From NCBI RefSeq assembly GCF_001457035.1, contig NZ_KQ758617.1:1240001-1304000 (forward strand): DNA of 64,000 nucleotides, given 5' to 3'. Shown here piece by piece: positions 18,298 through 26,465 of the stretch. The translations under genes were made by a program, and so were the position numbers. The DNA comes from Fictibacillus enclensis. Lineage in GTDB: Bacteria; Bacillota; Bacilli; Bacillales; Fictibacillaceae. Positions within the stretch are counted from its first letter, which is position 1; every line of letters starts with the position of its first letter. The notes below the pieces were generated by a model, which saw nothing but the letters and a program-made list of their open reading frames with translations, did no database searches and was not told where the DNA came from.

Positions 18298-18424
18298 GAC
18301 CAAAATCTCGACCAAAAAATGACCAAATTTATTTAAAAAGATAAGATATATTTTGAAATCCCAAAAAAGTAATCTGCTGATATTACAGCATTTTAAGCCA
18401 TATTTGAAAAAGAAAAAAAGGGTG
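18298..18424. repeat. Dispersed repeat R1, copy 2
   Basis: Same orientation as the copy at 15598, starting with the identical GACCAAAATCTCGACCAAAA and sharing the central CTGATATNACAGCATTTTA block. It directly abuts repeat R2 copy 1. Confidence 0.55.
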
Positions 18425-18431
18425 AGATATT

Positions 18432-18487
18432 TTCCGTACACAAGTTCACCCTTGGGAACGCGAACAATACATGAGCATGTATTAAAA
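18432..18487. repeat. Dispersed repeat R2, copy 1 (gene-3'-end-like)
   Basis: 56 bp that differ at one position from 37691-37746. In one frame both copies read FRTQVHP(W/L)EREQYMSMY and then a stop, followed by a terminator. This looks like the duplicated 3' end of a gene used as an integration target, or a shared transposed fragment. Confidence 0.6.
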
Positions 18488-18490
18488 CCC

Positions 18491-18525
18491 AAACCCCTTG
18501 ACACCCATGGTGTTAAGGGGTTTTT
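18491..18525 (+). terminator. Terminator attached to repeat R2 copy 1
   Basis: AACCCCTTGACACC pairs with GGTGTTAAGGGGTT around CAT, with a following run of T. The copy near 37.75 kb has a related but diverged hairpin. Confidence 0.7.
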
Positions 18526-18970
18526 GTTTGTTGTTTTGGTAGTCAGTTTTATTAGTCAAAATGCTCATTGGCCACATTTTGACCACCAAAATTTAATGGA
18601 TTTAATTTTTTAACAAGCCCAAACATAATTCACTTTAGGAATGCAAACAGATGTGCTAAGAGAATAAGTCAAGCAAGAGATCAATTTTTTGGTCTCTTAT
18701 TTTTACTACCTTATTAAACAATCGGGCCAGTTTGAGTAAGGTGTTAGTCACCGAATAAAATACTTGTCTCATAATATGGAAGTGACAGGTAACTTAAAAA
18801 GTCTTTTCTTGAGATGCGTTAGATAATGATTATTAAAACCGTTTTTAAGCTAACCGCGGCGATTGTTCAATAAGAGCAATCGCTTTTCTTGTTCCGCTAA
18901 CGGGGCAGGATAGTTGAACAAGAAAGACGAATATTATTATCTGAAAATGCACTTTTAAGGTGGTAATTTT
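18526..18970. other. Intergenic region with decayed sequence and one hairpin
   Basis: No gene seen. GCGATTG/CAATCGC at 18859-18883 followed by TTTTCTT is a likely orphan terminator. Confidence 0.4.
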
Positions 18971-19063
18971 GTGAAAATATATATTCTTGTAAAAGAAATG
19001 ATTGATGAATGGAACCCAATAGGCTTGCTTAGTTTGGGATGTCCAGATAATGCTGTACATTAA
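18971..19063 (+). pseudogene. DUF1871-like protein fragment
   Basis: Thirty codons from a GTG read ILVKEMIDEWNPIGLLSLG and CPDNA, close to the start of DUF1871 proteins (pattern WxPIGLL..GAP.DEY). The frame then ends early, so only the N-terminal third is left. Confidence 0.5.
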
Positions 19064-19100
19064 GTCAGTTAGTAATCCAGATTTAGGAGGAGATCAATTT

Positions 19101-19187
19101 ATAAGAAAAATTATTGTGCTTGAACATGTATCTCTTGATGGTTTCATACAAGCCCCAGGCGGGCCAGACGAAGATATCACCCGATGA
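19101..19187 (+). pseudogene. RibD_C/dihydrofolate-reductase-like N-terminal fragment
   Basis: After AGGAGGAG the frame reads RKIIVLEHVSLDGFIQAPGG, the typical start of RibD C-terminal-type reductases, then stops after 28 codons. The first codon is ATA rather than ATG, so the start has decayed too. A full-length relative is encoded at 20387-20962. Confidence 0.6.
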
Positions 19188-19276
19188 CGATCTCCTGGCC
19201 GATCTTCTGGTTCAGGCTTCAAGCACTCTGTAGCAAAGTAGGGGAATAGTTCCCTTCAAAACACAGGAGGATTTTC

Positions 19277-19789
19277 ATGGATAACAATCTGAATCGATCG
19301 TTCGAAATTGCAATTACGCGTGTATTCGATGCCCGTCGCGAACTCGTATTTAAAGCATGGACAGAGCTCGGGCATTTCGCGAAATGGTGGGGACCAAAGG
19401 GGGTCACCCTCGAAATCATTAAAATGAACGCTCGATCAGGTGGCGAGTTTTTAGGTATTCAGACGTCTCCTGACGGAAATCAGGTTATGTGGGGAAAATT
19501 GGCATACCAGGAGGTTGTCGAACCTGAGAGAGTGACTTATATCCGATCCTTTTCCGATGAGCAAGGCAATACGGTCCGAGCGCCTTTTAGCGTGAGCTGG
19601 CCTCTTGAAATTATGAATATCGTAACACTAGAAGATGACGAAGGTAAAACTGTTTTAAAACTGAAAAGTTGCCCTGTGAACGCTTCAGCTGAGGAACAAG
19701 AAACCTACAAAGGTATGGCTCCAAAGCTTCAACAAGATCTTGAGGGTACTTTCGATAAACTTGCCGACTATCTTGTCTCCCTGAATTAG
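19277..19789 (+). CDS. AHSA1/SRPBCC-family protein
   Basis: 170 residues. ITRVFDARRELVFKAWT and FAKWWGPKGVTLE near the N-terminus are the characteristic start of Aha1-like START/SRPBCC proteins, and the protein ends in the usual long C-terminal helix. The fold forms a hydrophobic cavity for small ligands; the ligand is unknown. ATG follows ACAGGAGG. It is monocistronic, among gene fragments. Relatives often sit beside ArsR regulators, but none is adjacent here. Confidence 0.85.
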   Translation: MDNNLNRSFEIAITRVFDARRELVFKAWTELGHFAKWWGPKGVTLEIIKMNARSGGEFLGIQTSPDGNQVMWGKLAYQEVVEPERVTYIRSFSDEQGNTVRAPFSVSWPLEIMNIVTLEDDEGKTVLKLKSCPVNASAEEQETYKGMAPKLQQDLEGTFDKLADYLVSLN

Positions 19790-20117
19790 ATACTATAAAA
19801 CTCAATTTTTAGAGAACATTACAAATCAAGATTTACTTTCAAATAGAGAAGAAGCATTTGCCGATACTAATGCCGAACAGTATAACTATTTAAATCAAAA
19901 ATTATTACTTGCTTTATTTATCTAAAGGGTGGTTATATTCAAGATTAGCTTCTGAATCAGGCAGCTTTTTCTTAATTAACAAACGGGCAGGATTATGGAA
20001 TAACGGACACTGGATATCTCTGTTAATTAAAAAAATTTAAGGTAGAATAGATCTAATATTAAGACATTAGGGTCAGTGGGGTGTGGGTATGATGGAAGGG
20101 TTATTTTGGACGAGACA
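19790..20117. other. Intergenic region with decayed sequence
   Basis: Broken frames only. Short protein-like stretches occur (around 19810-19920) but I recognise none. Confidence 0.4.
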
Positions 20118-20364
20118 ATTTATGGGTCTGTAGATGTTTTAACAATGTTGGATTCTTTGTTGCAAGACTTTCCAATCGTATATGTTGCTACGCCTAAGTC
20201 TCCACTTTGTAGAAAACAGGTGATTGCAAAGAAGCCATTCGGTTTTAAAGCTTTCTTGATTAGACCTATGTAGTTCATTCTACGGTGAGGAGCAATATGG
20301 TGAAAGCATCCCAAATCATAAACAACGTCATATGCACCCTCTTCAATATCTAATTCAAAAATAT
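20118..20364 (-). pseudogene. SAM-dependent methyltransferase fragment
   Basis: The minus-strand frame reads YDLGCFHHIAPHRRMNYIGL and then KKALKPNGFFAITCF, matching the middle of class I methyltransferases (post-motif II and III). The N-terminal SAM-binding glycine loop would lie under the following reductase gene and is absent. The fragment stops at 20118. Confidence 0.6.
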
Positions 20365-20386
20365 TATGAACAAAGGAGAACTGAAA

Positions 20387-20962
20387 ATGAGAAAGCTCGT
20401 TCTATTTCTGCACGCATCGCTTGACGGTTTTGTAGAAGGGCCGAACGGTGAAATGGACATTGGCTGGGTTTCCTACGATGCTGAATTGGAGAAACACGCG
20501 AAAGAAATTCTGAGTACTGCCGACACTGTTATTTGGGGACGTGGGACTTATCAGATGATGTACAATTACTGGCCATCTGTGTCTTCGAACCCATCAGCTT
20601 CCCAGCATGAACGGGATCATGCCGAGTGGATCGAAAAGACATCCAAAATCGTTTTTTCCACGACGCTGGAGAAAGTCGAATGGAACAATTCCAGACTGGT
20701 GAAAGAAGATGTCGAGAAAGAGATCAATAACCTCAAAGAACAGCCAGGCAAGGATATGGTCATCCTCGGAAGTCCTAGGTTCGCACACTACCTTATGCAG
20801 CTTGATTTAATAGATGAGTATAAAATTACGGTTTCACCCGTCCTGATTGGCAGCGGGTTGCCGTTATTCCAAGGTCTCAAGGAGAAGATCAATCTTAAAC
20901 TTATCGAAAACAAGACATTTGATTCTGGAGCCATAGGCCTCGTTTACCAGACGGTTAGATGA
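20387..20962 (+). CDS. Dihydrofolate reductase family protein (RibD C-terminal fold)
   Basis: 191 residues from the ATG at 20387, which has AAAGGAG nine bases upstream; the ATG at 20366 lacks one. RKLVLFLHASLDGFVEG is the family start, TVIWGRGTY the nucleotide-binding strand, ILGSPRFAHYLMQLDLIDEY and SPVLIGSGLPLF the second half. Proteins of this type (YyaP-like) bind NADPH; the true substrate is usually unknown. It is monocistronic with its own terminator. Confidence 0.82.
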   Translation: MRKLVLFLHASLDGFVEGPNGEMDIGWVSYDAELEKHAKEILSTADTVIWGRGTYQMMYNYWPSVSSNPSASQHERDHAEWIEKTSKIVFSTTLEKVEWNNSRLVKEDVEKEINNLKEQPGKDMVILGSPRFAHYLMQLDLIDEYKITVSPVLIGSGLPLFQGLKEKINLKLIENKTFDSGAIGLVYQTVR

Positions 20963-21011
20963 ACTTGTCTCCTAAAGTAGATTACGCTAACCGGATTACG
21001 TTAGCACAATA

Positions 21012-21062
21012 AAAGCAGCGGCAGTCTAGGTCTTTCGAGTTCCTGGTCCGTCACTGCTTTTT
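21012..21062 (+). terminator. Terminator of the reductase gene
   Basis: AAAGCAG...CTGCTTT with inner pairing GGCAG/CCGTC and AGG/CCT, then a run of T. Confidence 0.65.
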
Positions 21063-21290
21063 TTACGAGACAGTCTAATTCAGTTTGTCGGGTGATCGAA
21101 AGAAAGAGTCATTAGTTCTCGAATTCTTCGCTCATCAATCGTGGGCTGGATAGAAAAATTAAACTCATCGATTGTTTTTCTAAACGGCAGCCTCGACAGT
21201 TTAAGGGGACAGTTGCTAGGTACAAGTAGGAGAACTAAGTCTAACCGAAACCGCATTTTTTTCAGGTGTTATACATTTATTTCATTCGAG

Positions 21291-21307
21291 TTTAGAAAAA
21301 TTTTAGA
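21291..21307 (+). promoter_or_regulatory. Candidate response-regulator box upstream of the two-component operon
   Basis: TTTAGA occurs at 21291 and 21302, an 11 bp step (one helical turn). The same pair with the same step recurs at 23564 and 23575, before the membrane-protein genes after the operon. OmpR-type regulators bind such direct repeats. Confidence 0.5.
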
Positions 21308-21365
21308 TTTGAAGGATATACTTAAATGGACATTTTTAATCATTAGGGAACAGGAAGGAAGTATT

Positions 21366-22814
21366 ATGTCTATTCGAGTACGTTTGCTTTTATCCAATCT
21401 TGCCATGATCATAATGCCCGTCATTTTGTTCGTTCTGGCTGCTTTTTTGCTCTTCTCGTTCGTCTTTGTCGACCACGAGGATCACCGCTCCATTTTTGGC
21501 TCGTTGGGTTCGACGGAAGGTGCCCGGCCGGCGGACAAGCAAGTCATGGAATTAAAGAAGACAGCAGCCTTAGCACCGGAAAAACTATTGAACGTCCGGT
21601 ATTTAATCCGGGCAGATAAGGAATTAAATGGACAGGGTGCAGCTTTAGTCGTAAGAAGAGGGGACAAAGTCATTTACCGTCCCGTAAAAGACAAATCCTT
21701 GGAAATCAAGGATCTTCCACCTTTTGGATTCGAGGGATCGAACCGCCCGGTCTCGCGATTGGGCAATAAGCTTTATTCCATGCAAAAGTATGATTTTTAC
21801 TTCTCAAATGGATCAACAGGGACGTTGTTTTTTATTCGAGATGCTGATTTTGTAAAACGGATCTTCCCCCTTCTTTTTGGTAGTTTCCTGTTCATCATGC
21901 TCATTACAAATGGGCTGCTCACCTATTTTGTATCCAAAAGCATCCTATATCCTGTGAACGAACTAAGGGCAGGGGCCAGGAAGATCAGTGAGGGAAATCT
22001 GGACTTTCAATTAGTATCAAAAAGAAACGATGAACTTGGCCAGCTCTGCCAAGCATTTGAGACGATGAGAAAAAAGCTAAAAGCTTCAACGGAAATCCAG
22101 CTGCAGTACGAGGAAAACCGGAAAGAACTGATCTCCAACATATCCCATGATCTAAAAACGCCATTAACCGCCATTAAAGGATATGTGGAAGGTATCCGTG
22201 ACGGCGTGGCAAATACCTCAGAAAAAATGGATCGGTATACACAGACGATTTACAAAAAGGCAAACGAACTCGACCATCTCATTGATGAACTGTTTTTGTA
22301 TTCCAAACTGGATTTAAAAAAAGTTCCATTTCATTTTGAAAAAATGGAAACCAGCGGGTATATCAAGAATTATATCGAAGAATTAAGAATGGATGATACA
22401 GTTGGTCAGGTCAGGTTGTCCCTTACGATTAAGGAGGGAAAAGAATTCGAAGTGATTGCTGACCGGGATAAACTAAAACGGGTTTTTACCAATATTATAG
22501 AGAACAGCCTCAAATACATGGATAAAAAAGAAAAGTCAATTGATATCGTGTTATCCTCCAATGAAGAAACCGTGTTGGTTGAAGTGCATGACAACGGCCC
22601 TGGGATCAAGGAATCTTCTTTACCGCACCTCTTTGATCGTTTTTACCGGGCGGATCCATCCAGGAATACAACCGGGTCGGGACTGGGACTGGCTATTGTA
22701 AAACGGATCATCGAAGATCATGGCGGTGAAATATGGGCGGAAAGCCATGAGAATGAAGGGACCAGTATCTTTTTTACGCTGAAAAAAGCCGTGAATGAGG
22801 AGGCAAGCCCATGA
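21366..22814 (+). CDS. Sensor histidine kinase (HAMP, HisKA, HATPase_c)
   Basis: 482 residues from the ATG at 21366 behind GGAAGGAAG; the longer frame upstream has no support. A membrane helix at about 11-35 and another at about 170-190 enclose an extracellular sensor of about 130 residues. A HAMP linker follows, then HisKA with the phosphorylated His near 260 (SNISHDLKTPL) and the ATPase domain with NIIENSLKY, DNGPGIKES, FDRFYRAD and GSGLGLAIVK. It autophosphorylates on the His and passes phosphate to the regulator, whose gene overlaps by 4 bp. Signal unknown. Confidence 0.92.
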   Translation: MSIRVRLLLSNLAMIIMPVILFVLAAFLLFSFVFVDHEDHRSIFGSLGSTEGARPADKQVMELKKTAALAPEKLLNVRYLIRADKELNGQGAALVVRRGDKVIYRPVKDKSLEIKDLPPFGFEGSNRPVSRLGNKLYSMQKYDFYFSNGSTGTLFFIRDADFVKRIFPLLFGSFLFIMLITNGLLTYFVSKSILYPVNELRAGARKISEGNLDFQLVSKRNDELGQLCQAFETMRKKLKASTEIQLQYEENRKELISNISHDLKTPLTAIKGYVEGIRDGVANTSEKMDRYTQTIYKKANELDHLIDELFLYSKLDLKKVPFHFEKMETSGYIKNYIEELRMDDTVGQVRLSLTIKEGKEFEVIADRDKLKRVFTNIIENSLKYMDKKEKSIDIVLSSNEETVLVEVHDNGPGIKESSLPHLFDRFYRADPSRNTTGSGLGLAIVKRIIEDHGGEIWAESHENEGTSIFFTLKKAVNEEASP

Positions 22815-23497
22815 AAAAGGTGTTAATTATTGAAGATGATGTGAGTATTGCTGAATTGGAGCGTGACTATCTGGAGATCAATGGGCTAACGGCCGAAATC
22901 GCTTTAACAGGGGATACAGGCCTACAAAAAGCATGTTCTGAACCGTTTGACCTCGTTCTCCTGGACCTAATGCTGCCACACATGGATGGATTTGAACTAT
23001 GCAAAAAGCTGCGGCAGGAAAAAGATATCCCGATATTAATGGTATCCGCCAAAAAAGATGACATTGATAAAATACGGGGATTTGGGCTTGGGGCGGATGA
23101 CTTTATTGTAAAACCGTTCAGTCCGGGCGAACTCGTGGCGAGAGTGAAGGCACACCTGGCAAGATATGATCGGTTGAGTAAACGGGAAAATCCGGCTGAT
23201 GAGATCCATATTCGCGGCCTTCACATAAAGAAAGCTTCCCGTCAGGTGCTAATGAATGAGCGTGAAGTGATCTTTACGGCAAAAGAATTTGATCTGCTTT
23301 TCTTTCTGGCGGTGAATCCGAATCATGTGTTCAGCAAAGAACATCTTTTCGAAAGTATCTGGGGCCTTGATTCGATGGGTGACATTGCGACGGTTACGGT
23401 GCATATCCGGAAGCTCCGTGAAAAAATAGAGATTGATCCCTCCAATCCACAGTACATTGAGACAATCTGGGGGGCCGGCTATCGATTCAGAGGTTAA
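22811..23497 (+). CDS. OmpR-family response regulator
   Basis: 228 residues. The receiver domain has the acidic pair EDD near the N-terminus, phospho-acceptor Asp52 in LLDLMLPHMDG and Lys in IVKPFSPGEL. The C-terminal winged helix ends with VTVHIRKLREKIE and WGAGYRF, typical of OmpR/PhoB proteins. The ATGA overlap with the kinase gene shows co-translation. The paired TTTAGA repeats before the operon and after it are the best guess for its binding sites. Confidence 0.93.
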   Translation: MKKVLIIEDDVSIAELERDYLEINGLTAEIALTGDTGLQKACSEPFDLVLLDLMLPHMDGFELCKKLRQEKDIPILMVSAKKDDIDKIRGFGLGADDFIVKPFSPGELVARVKAHLARYDRLSKRENPADEIHIRGLHIKKASRQVLMNEREVIFTAKEFDLLFFLAVNPNHVFSKEHLFESIWGLDSMGDIATVTVHIRKLREKIEIDPSNPQYIETIWGAGYRFRG

Positions 23498-23520
23498 ACC
23501 CGGTATAGTCCGGTTTTTTT
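23496..23520 (+). terminator. Terminator of the two-component operon
   Basis: AAACCCGG and CCGGTTT around a short loop, then eight T. Confidence 0.75.
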
Positions 23521-23563
23521 TCGTTAGAATGCAACAGCAAGTTTATTGAAATTTAAGATTTTG

Positions 23564-23580
23564 TTTAGAAGAGGTTTAGA
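23564..23580 (+). promoter_or_regulatory. Candidate response-regulator box before the membrane-protein genes
   Basis: TTTAGA at 23564 and 23575, same 11 bp step as upstream of the histidine kinase. Confidence 0.5.
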
Positions 23581-23631
23581 AATCATGGATACCATGAGGT
23601 GAAAGGGATTAGTGACGAAAAGGAGGTGTTT

Positions 23632-24141
23632 ATGATGAAGCAGTTGACAGGCAGGGCAAAAAAATGACTGGTAATCCTCCATCTTTTATTTGCTGCTATT
23701 TTATTTGGAGTCACTGTATCCTTTCTTGTACTAAGTGTTACCGCAGCTGCTACGGATGACGTGACCATACTGAAGAGCTGTTATACGGTCATGTACATTC
23801 TTGCAGCTTCGTCAGTACGTGCATCAATGATCGGTGTAGTCGTAACGGGAATCTTTCTGTCGGTTTGGACGAAATGGGGGCTGTTCAAATTCCACTGGAT
23901 CATCGTGAAGGAAGTCTTAACGATTCTTTCTATAGGGCTAGGAATCTTCGGGATGTACTACTGGACGCTCGATGCCTCTTCTATAACGGCAACGGAAGGT
24001 CTTCGTGCGCTGCATGATCAGGGGTTCCTTGTGAACCGGCTGCAGTTGTTCATAGGTATTATTTTTCAGATCCTTTCCCTTGGGACGATGTTCATCCTGT
24101 CAGTATTTAAACCATTGGGACGCCGGACTGGCAACAGTTAA
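23632..24141 (+). pseudogene. Four-helix membrane protein gene with in-frame TGA at codon 12
   Basis: An ATG behind AAAGGAGGTG starts a frame that meets TGA at 23665-23667 and then stays open for 158 codons. The text on both sides of the TGA fits one protein: a basic leader (MKQLTGRAKK), then a membrane helix (LVILHLLFAAILFGVTV), and three more helices. TGA probably replaces a TGG tryptophan codon. A GTG at 23761 could give a shorter protein. The genome encodes selenocysteine machinery, but a hydrophobic helix start is an unlikely Sec site. Function unknown; DUF2269-like membrane proteins look similar. Confidence 0.6.
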
Positions 24142-24169
24142 CCATGATCAAATAAAAGGAGGAAAGTGT

Positions 24170-24388
24170 ATGGGCTGGGAACATCACGGATTTCCATTTC
24201 CATTCTTCGGGTTAATTTTTTTAAGTCTAGTAACCGTACTGATCATTTTTAAAATGATAGCATTTCGGAGGTGCCATTCCTATATGAACAGTCAAAACGA
24301 CGCTTCCGTTATACTGAAACGCCGTCTTGCTTCAGGGGATATTAAAGAAGAGGAGTACAAGAAGCTTAAACAGCTAGTAGACAAATAA
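24170..24388 (+). CDS. Small membrane protein with SHOCT domain
   Basis: 72 residues from the ATG at 24170 behind AAAGGAGG. One membrane helix at about 10-32, then a C-terminal SHOCT motif (VILKRRLASGDIKEEEYKKL), a short oligomerisation-type domain common in small Bacillus membrane proteins. It follows the interrupted membrane-protein gene by 28 bp and is probably in its operon. Confidence 0.8.
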   Translation: MGWEHHGFPFPFFGLIFLSLVTVLIIFKMIAFRRCHSYMNSQNDASVILKRRLASGDIKEEEYKKLKQLVDK

Positions 24389-24456
24389 AAACTTAAAAGG
24401 GTTTTACTAATCGAGAAAGAAATAATAGGAGTAAAAAATACAAAAATGAGTAATGC

Positions 24457-24586
24457 GGGGCTGTCCGGAAAGTAGTTTTTAAGCTCAAATTGGAAAAAGT
24501 AAAACCCAAGGATGCTGTTGTATCAACATTCTTGGGTTTTTAGTTTGGGCAAATTTCATCCTAAAATGGACTTTTTAGACAGCCCC
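24457..24586. mobile_element. MITE-like element, about 130 bp
   Basis: The ends are imperfect inverted repeats: GGGGCTGTCCGGAAAGT and ACTTTTTAGACAGCCCC. The ends resemble those of IS1182-type elements. The interior contains a terminator-like hairpin (AAACCCAAG/CTTGGGTTT) and no gene. I could not find a clear target duplication. Confidence 0.6.
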
Positions 24587-24592
24587 AATTAA

Positions 24593-24925
24593 TTAAAAGC
24601 CGCCTTCTAAAGGATGAAAAGGAATTCGCAATCTTTCTTCCACTATGCGCAGGCGTTGGTTTAATCGGTTTAACTGGCGTGAATGGCGTTCAACAGTGTT
24701 TTCAAGTTGGTTAACTTCCCGATTAAGCTGGTCGACTCGGTTTTCCAGCTGATTAACCCGCCTTTCAAGCTGCCTTATTGGAGGCTGTCTATCTGGGTCA
24801 TGTTGCTGATGGGGATAATAATCATTCGACTGTTGTGAATAAGGGTCGTATTGCTGTTGCTGGACGTATGGTTGATAAGCACCGTATTGCTGCTGGACAT
24901 ATGGTTGAGAACCGTATTGATAAAT
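24593..24925 (-). CDS. Gln/Tyr-rich coiled-coil protein, possible spore-coat-type protein, apparent ATT start
   Basis: 110 residues. The first 45 are Q/Y/P/S-rich with a repeated unit ([20 protein letters not shown]); the rest is a heptad coiled coil ([20 protein letters not shown]) ending LEGGF. Upstream there is AAAGGAGAGG but no ATG, GTG or TTG in frame before the stop; the best-placed codon is ATT at 24925, nine bases after the ribosome-binding site. Either ATT is used or a start codon mutated. Composition recalls Bacillus spore-coat and morphogenetic proteins, but I cannot name it. Confidence 0.6.
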   Translation of the reverse strand: MYQYGSQPYVQQQYGAYQPYVQQQQYDPYSQQSNDYYPHQQHDPDRQPPIRQLERRVNQLENRVDQLNREVNQLENTVERHSRQLNRLNQRLRIVEERLRIPFHPLEGGF

Positions 24926-25462
24926 AAATAACCTCTCCTTTCAAAATTCTTAAAATAAACTCCCTTACTAAGATATGTATCCAAAATCGGAGTGGACATA
25001 TATAAATACCTATTTTAAAAAAGAAGGAGGAGTCCAGTTGTCATTAATCTCTAATATCATAGTAAATCCTTTTTAGTCAGCCTCTTTATTTTTGTCTATG
25101 GTTTAAGGGTTTATTACTACAACGCTAAATAAAGGAGAAGAGTTGCACCTCGACGAAAACAAGAATTGTAATAATTTCATTTTTATCTAGAAAATTATGA
25201 CGTAGAACGTGCAATTGGGACTGAGCCTCTATTTTATCCTTAGGTATATAAACAAACTTAACTGGGTTGGGCACTGCGACGAAAAATGTGTTCAAAAGCA
25301 AAGGTGATAAAATAAGATCCAAAATGAAGGGAATTGGATTTGACCAATCAAAGGCTGAACAACTAGAAGAAGTACTAATAAAGTAATAAAATTTACTTCA
25401 GTAAGGTATATTATATTTGTTGAATAGATTCTCTTTAAAGATAAGAAAAGTAGGTGAACAAA
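24926..25462. other. Intergenic region with small decayed frames
   Basis: AAGGAGGAG at about 25025 precedes a TTG frame of only 12 codons. A GTG frame at 25288-25386 (32 codons, ending AEQLEEVLIK) looks protein-like but is unassigned and may be a remnant. Confidence 0.3.
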
Positions 25463-25612
25463 GTGGGGAAATATCAATTGGATTACAAAAGTCAGGTAGC
25501 TGTGACAAAGTTTCATGAAAAACAGACGCCTGCCAAATTTGATAAAAAGAAGCACCTTGAAAAAATACGTGCGGAGTATTTGAAAAAGAAGCAAAAACAA
25601 ACCGATAAATAA
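25463..25612 (+). CDS. Small basic protein, 49 residues
   Basis: GTG start behind AGGTGAAC. The protein is rich in Lys and Gln (KYQLDYKSQVAVTKFHEKQ... ending KKKQKQTDK) and has no Cys or membrane helix. It is followed 11 bp later by a clear terminator, which supports a real monocistronic gene. Function unknown; nucleic-acid binding would fit the charge only. Confidence 0.55.
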   Translation: MGKYQLDYKSQVAVTKFHEKQTPAKFDKKKHLEKIRAEYLKKKQKQTDK

Positions 25613-25623
25613 AAGGAATGAAA

Positions 25624-25656
25624 ACATAGGAAGATTAAATTCTCCCTATGTTTTCT
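25624..25656 (+). terminator. Terminator of the small basic protein gene
   Basis: ACATAGGAAGA and TCTCCCTATGT pair with one mismatch, followed by TTTTCTT. Confidence 0.7.
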
Positions 25657-25867
25657 TATTCGAAGTTTTTTTCAATATCTTCTGCAATCGGGTGCATTTC
25701 TTCAAGAAGGAGATCTGCGCTTTTTTATTGAATCTATTGAACAAATTTGTGGAAAGAGGTTCCTATATTATAAAATGGCCAACTAATTAAATGAAAAAGG
25801 ATTTTTCAAGAAACATTGAACCAATGATTAACGGCTCACGTTCAACTTGTAAAGGAGGTATATCAAA

Positions 25868-26257
25868 GTGTCGATTTTTCGTAATCCTCAAGTTGTTCTG
25901 TTCAGTTCGGATGTAGTTAGAGCAGCTGCGTTCTATCAGGGTCTGGGTTTTACCGAGATTTTTCGAGTACCAAATGATGGCGAACCGATGATTCATATTG
26001 ATTTGGTTCTCGATGGCTACCGAATCGGCATCGCATCTGTTTCCTCTACGCGCGATGATCACGGCCTCGACCCCTTGTCACATGGGCAGCGTGCTGCAGT
26101 GATTTTGTGGACCGATGACACTGACGCCGCTTTTAAAACCATCATCTCGAAGGGTGCCAAAGTCCTCGTTTCACCGTACGAATGGCTCGGCCGACTACTC
26201 ATTGCTTGGGTAGCAGATCCGGACGGGAATCCAATTCAGATTGTGCAAAATCTCTGA
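25868..26257 (+). CDS. VOC-superfamily (glyoxalase/bleomycin resistance-like) protein
   Basis: 129 residues from a GTG behind AAAGGAGG. Two beta-alpha-beta-beta-beta halves are visible: FSSDVVRAAAFYQGLGF starts the first and VADPDGNPIQIVQ ends the second, with the usual terminal acidic/hydrophobic pattern. The family binds a metal and small molecules; substrate unknown. A 65 bp piece of its 5' end is duplicated at 28079-28147. Confidence 0.85.
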   Translation: MSIFRNPQVVLFSSDVVRAAAFYQGLGFTEIFRVPNDGEPMIHIDLVLDGYRIGIASVSSTRDDHGLDPLSHGQRAAVILWTDDTDAAFKTIISKGAKVLVSPYEWLGRLLIAWVADPDGNPIQIVQNL

Positions 26258-26300
26258 CGATGCACTGTCGTTTCTGGTAACAAAATTAAGGAGGTACACC

Positions 26301-26405
26301 ATGCACGGATCCTCTTCAAGTGAATTTATATTCTCAGCAATCGGAGGCAATTCTAAGGTATTGGATTTCGCTCGTTTTCCGTTATCGGGTGCTTTAACAT
26401 TATGA
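26301..26405 (+). CDS. Hypothetical 34-residue peptide
   Basis: ATG with AAGGAGG eight bases upstream, ending TGA 26403. The sequence (MHGSSSSEFIFSAIGG...) has no recognisable domain. The strong ribosome-binding site is the only support; it may be the stump of a lost gene downstream of the VOC gene. Confidence 0.3.
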   Translation: MHGSSSSEFIFSAIGGNSKVLDFARFPLSGALTL

Positions 26406-26465
26406 GATCCGCAAATTTTAGTTACTTTTTGAAGTTTAAAATGATAGTAAGAGATGAGGGATAAA

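Noticed and set aside
21141-21365. N-terminal extension of the histidine kinase
   Set aside because: The extra 75 codons have no domain and cover the regulatory repeats; the ATG at 21366 has the ribosome-binding site and starts the first membrane helix.
23665-23667. TGA as a selenocysteine codon
   Set aside because: It sits at the start of a membrane helix where Trp is common, with no evident SECIS hairpin; kept only as an observation.
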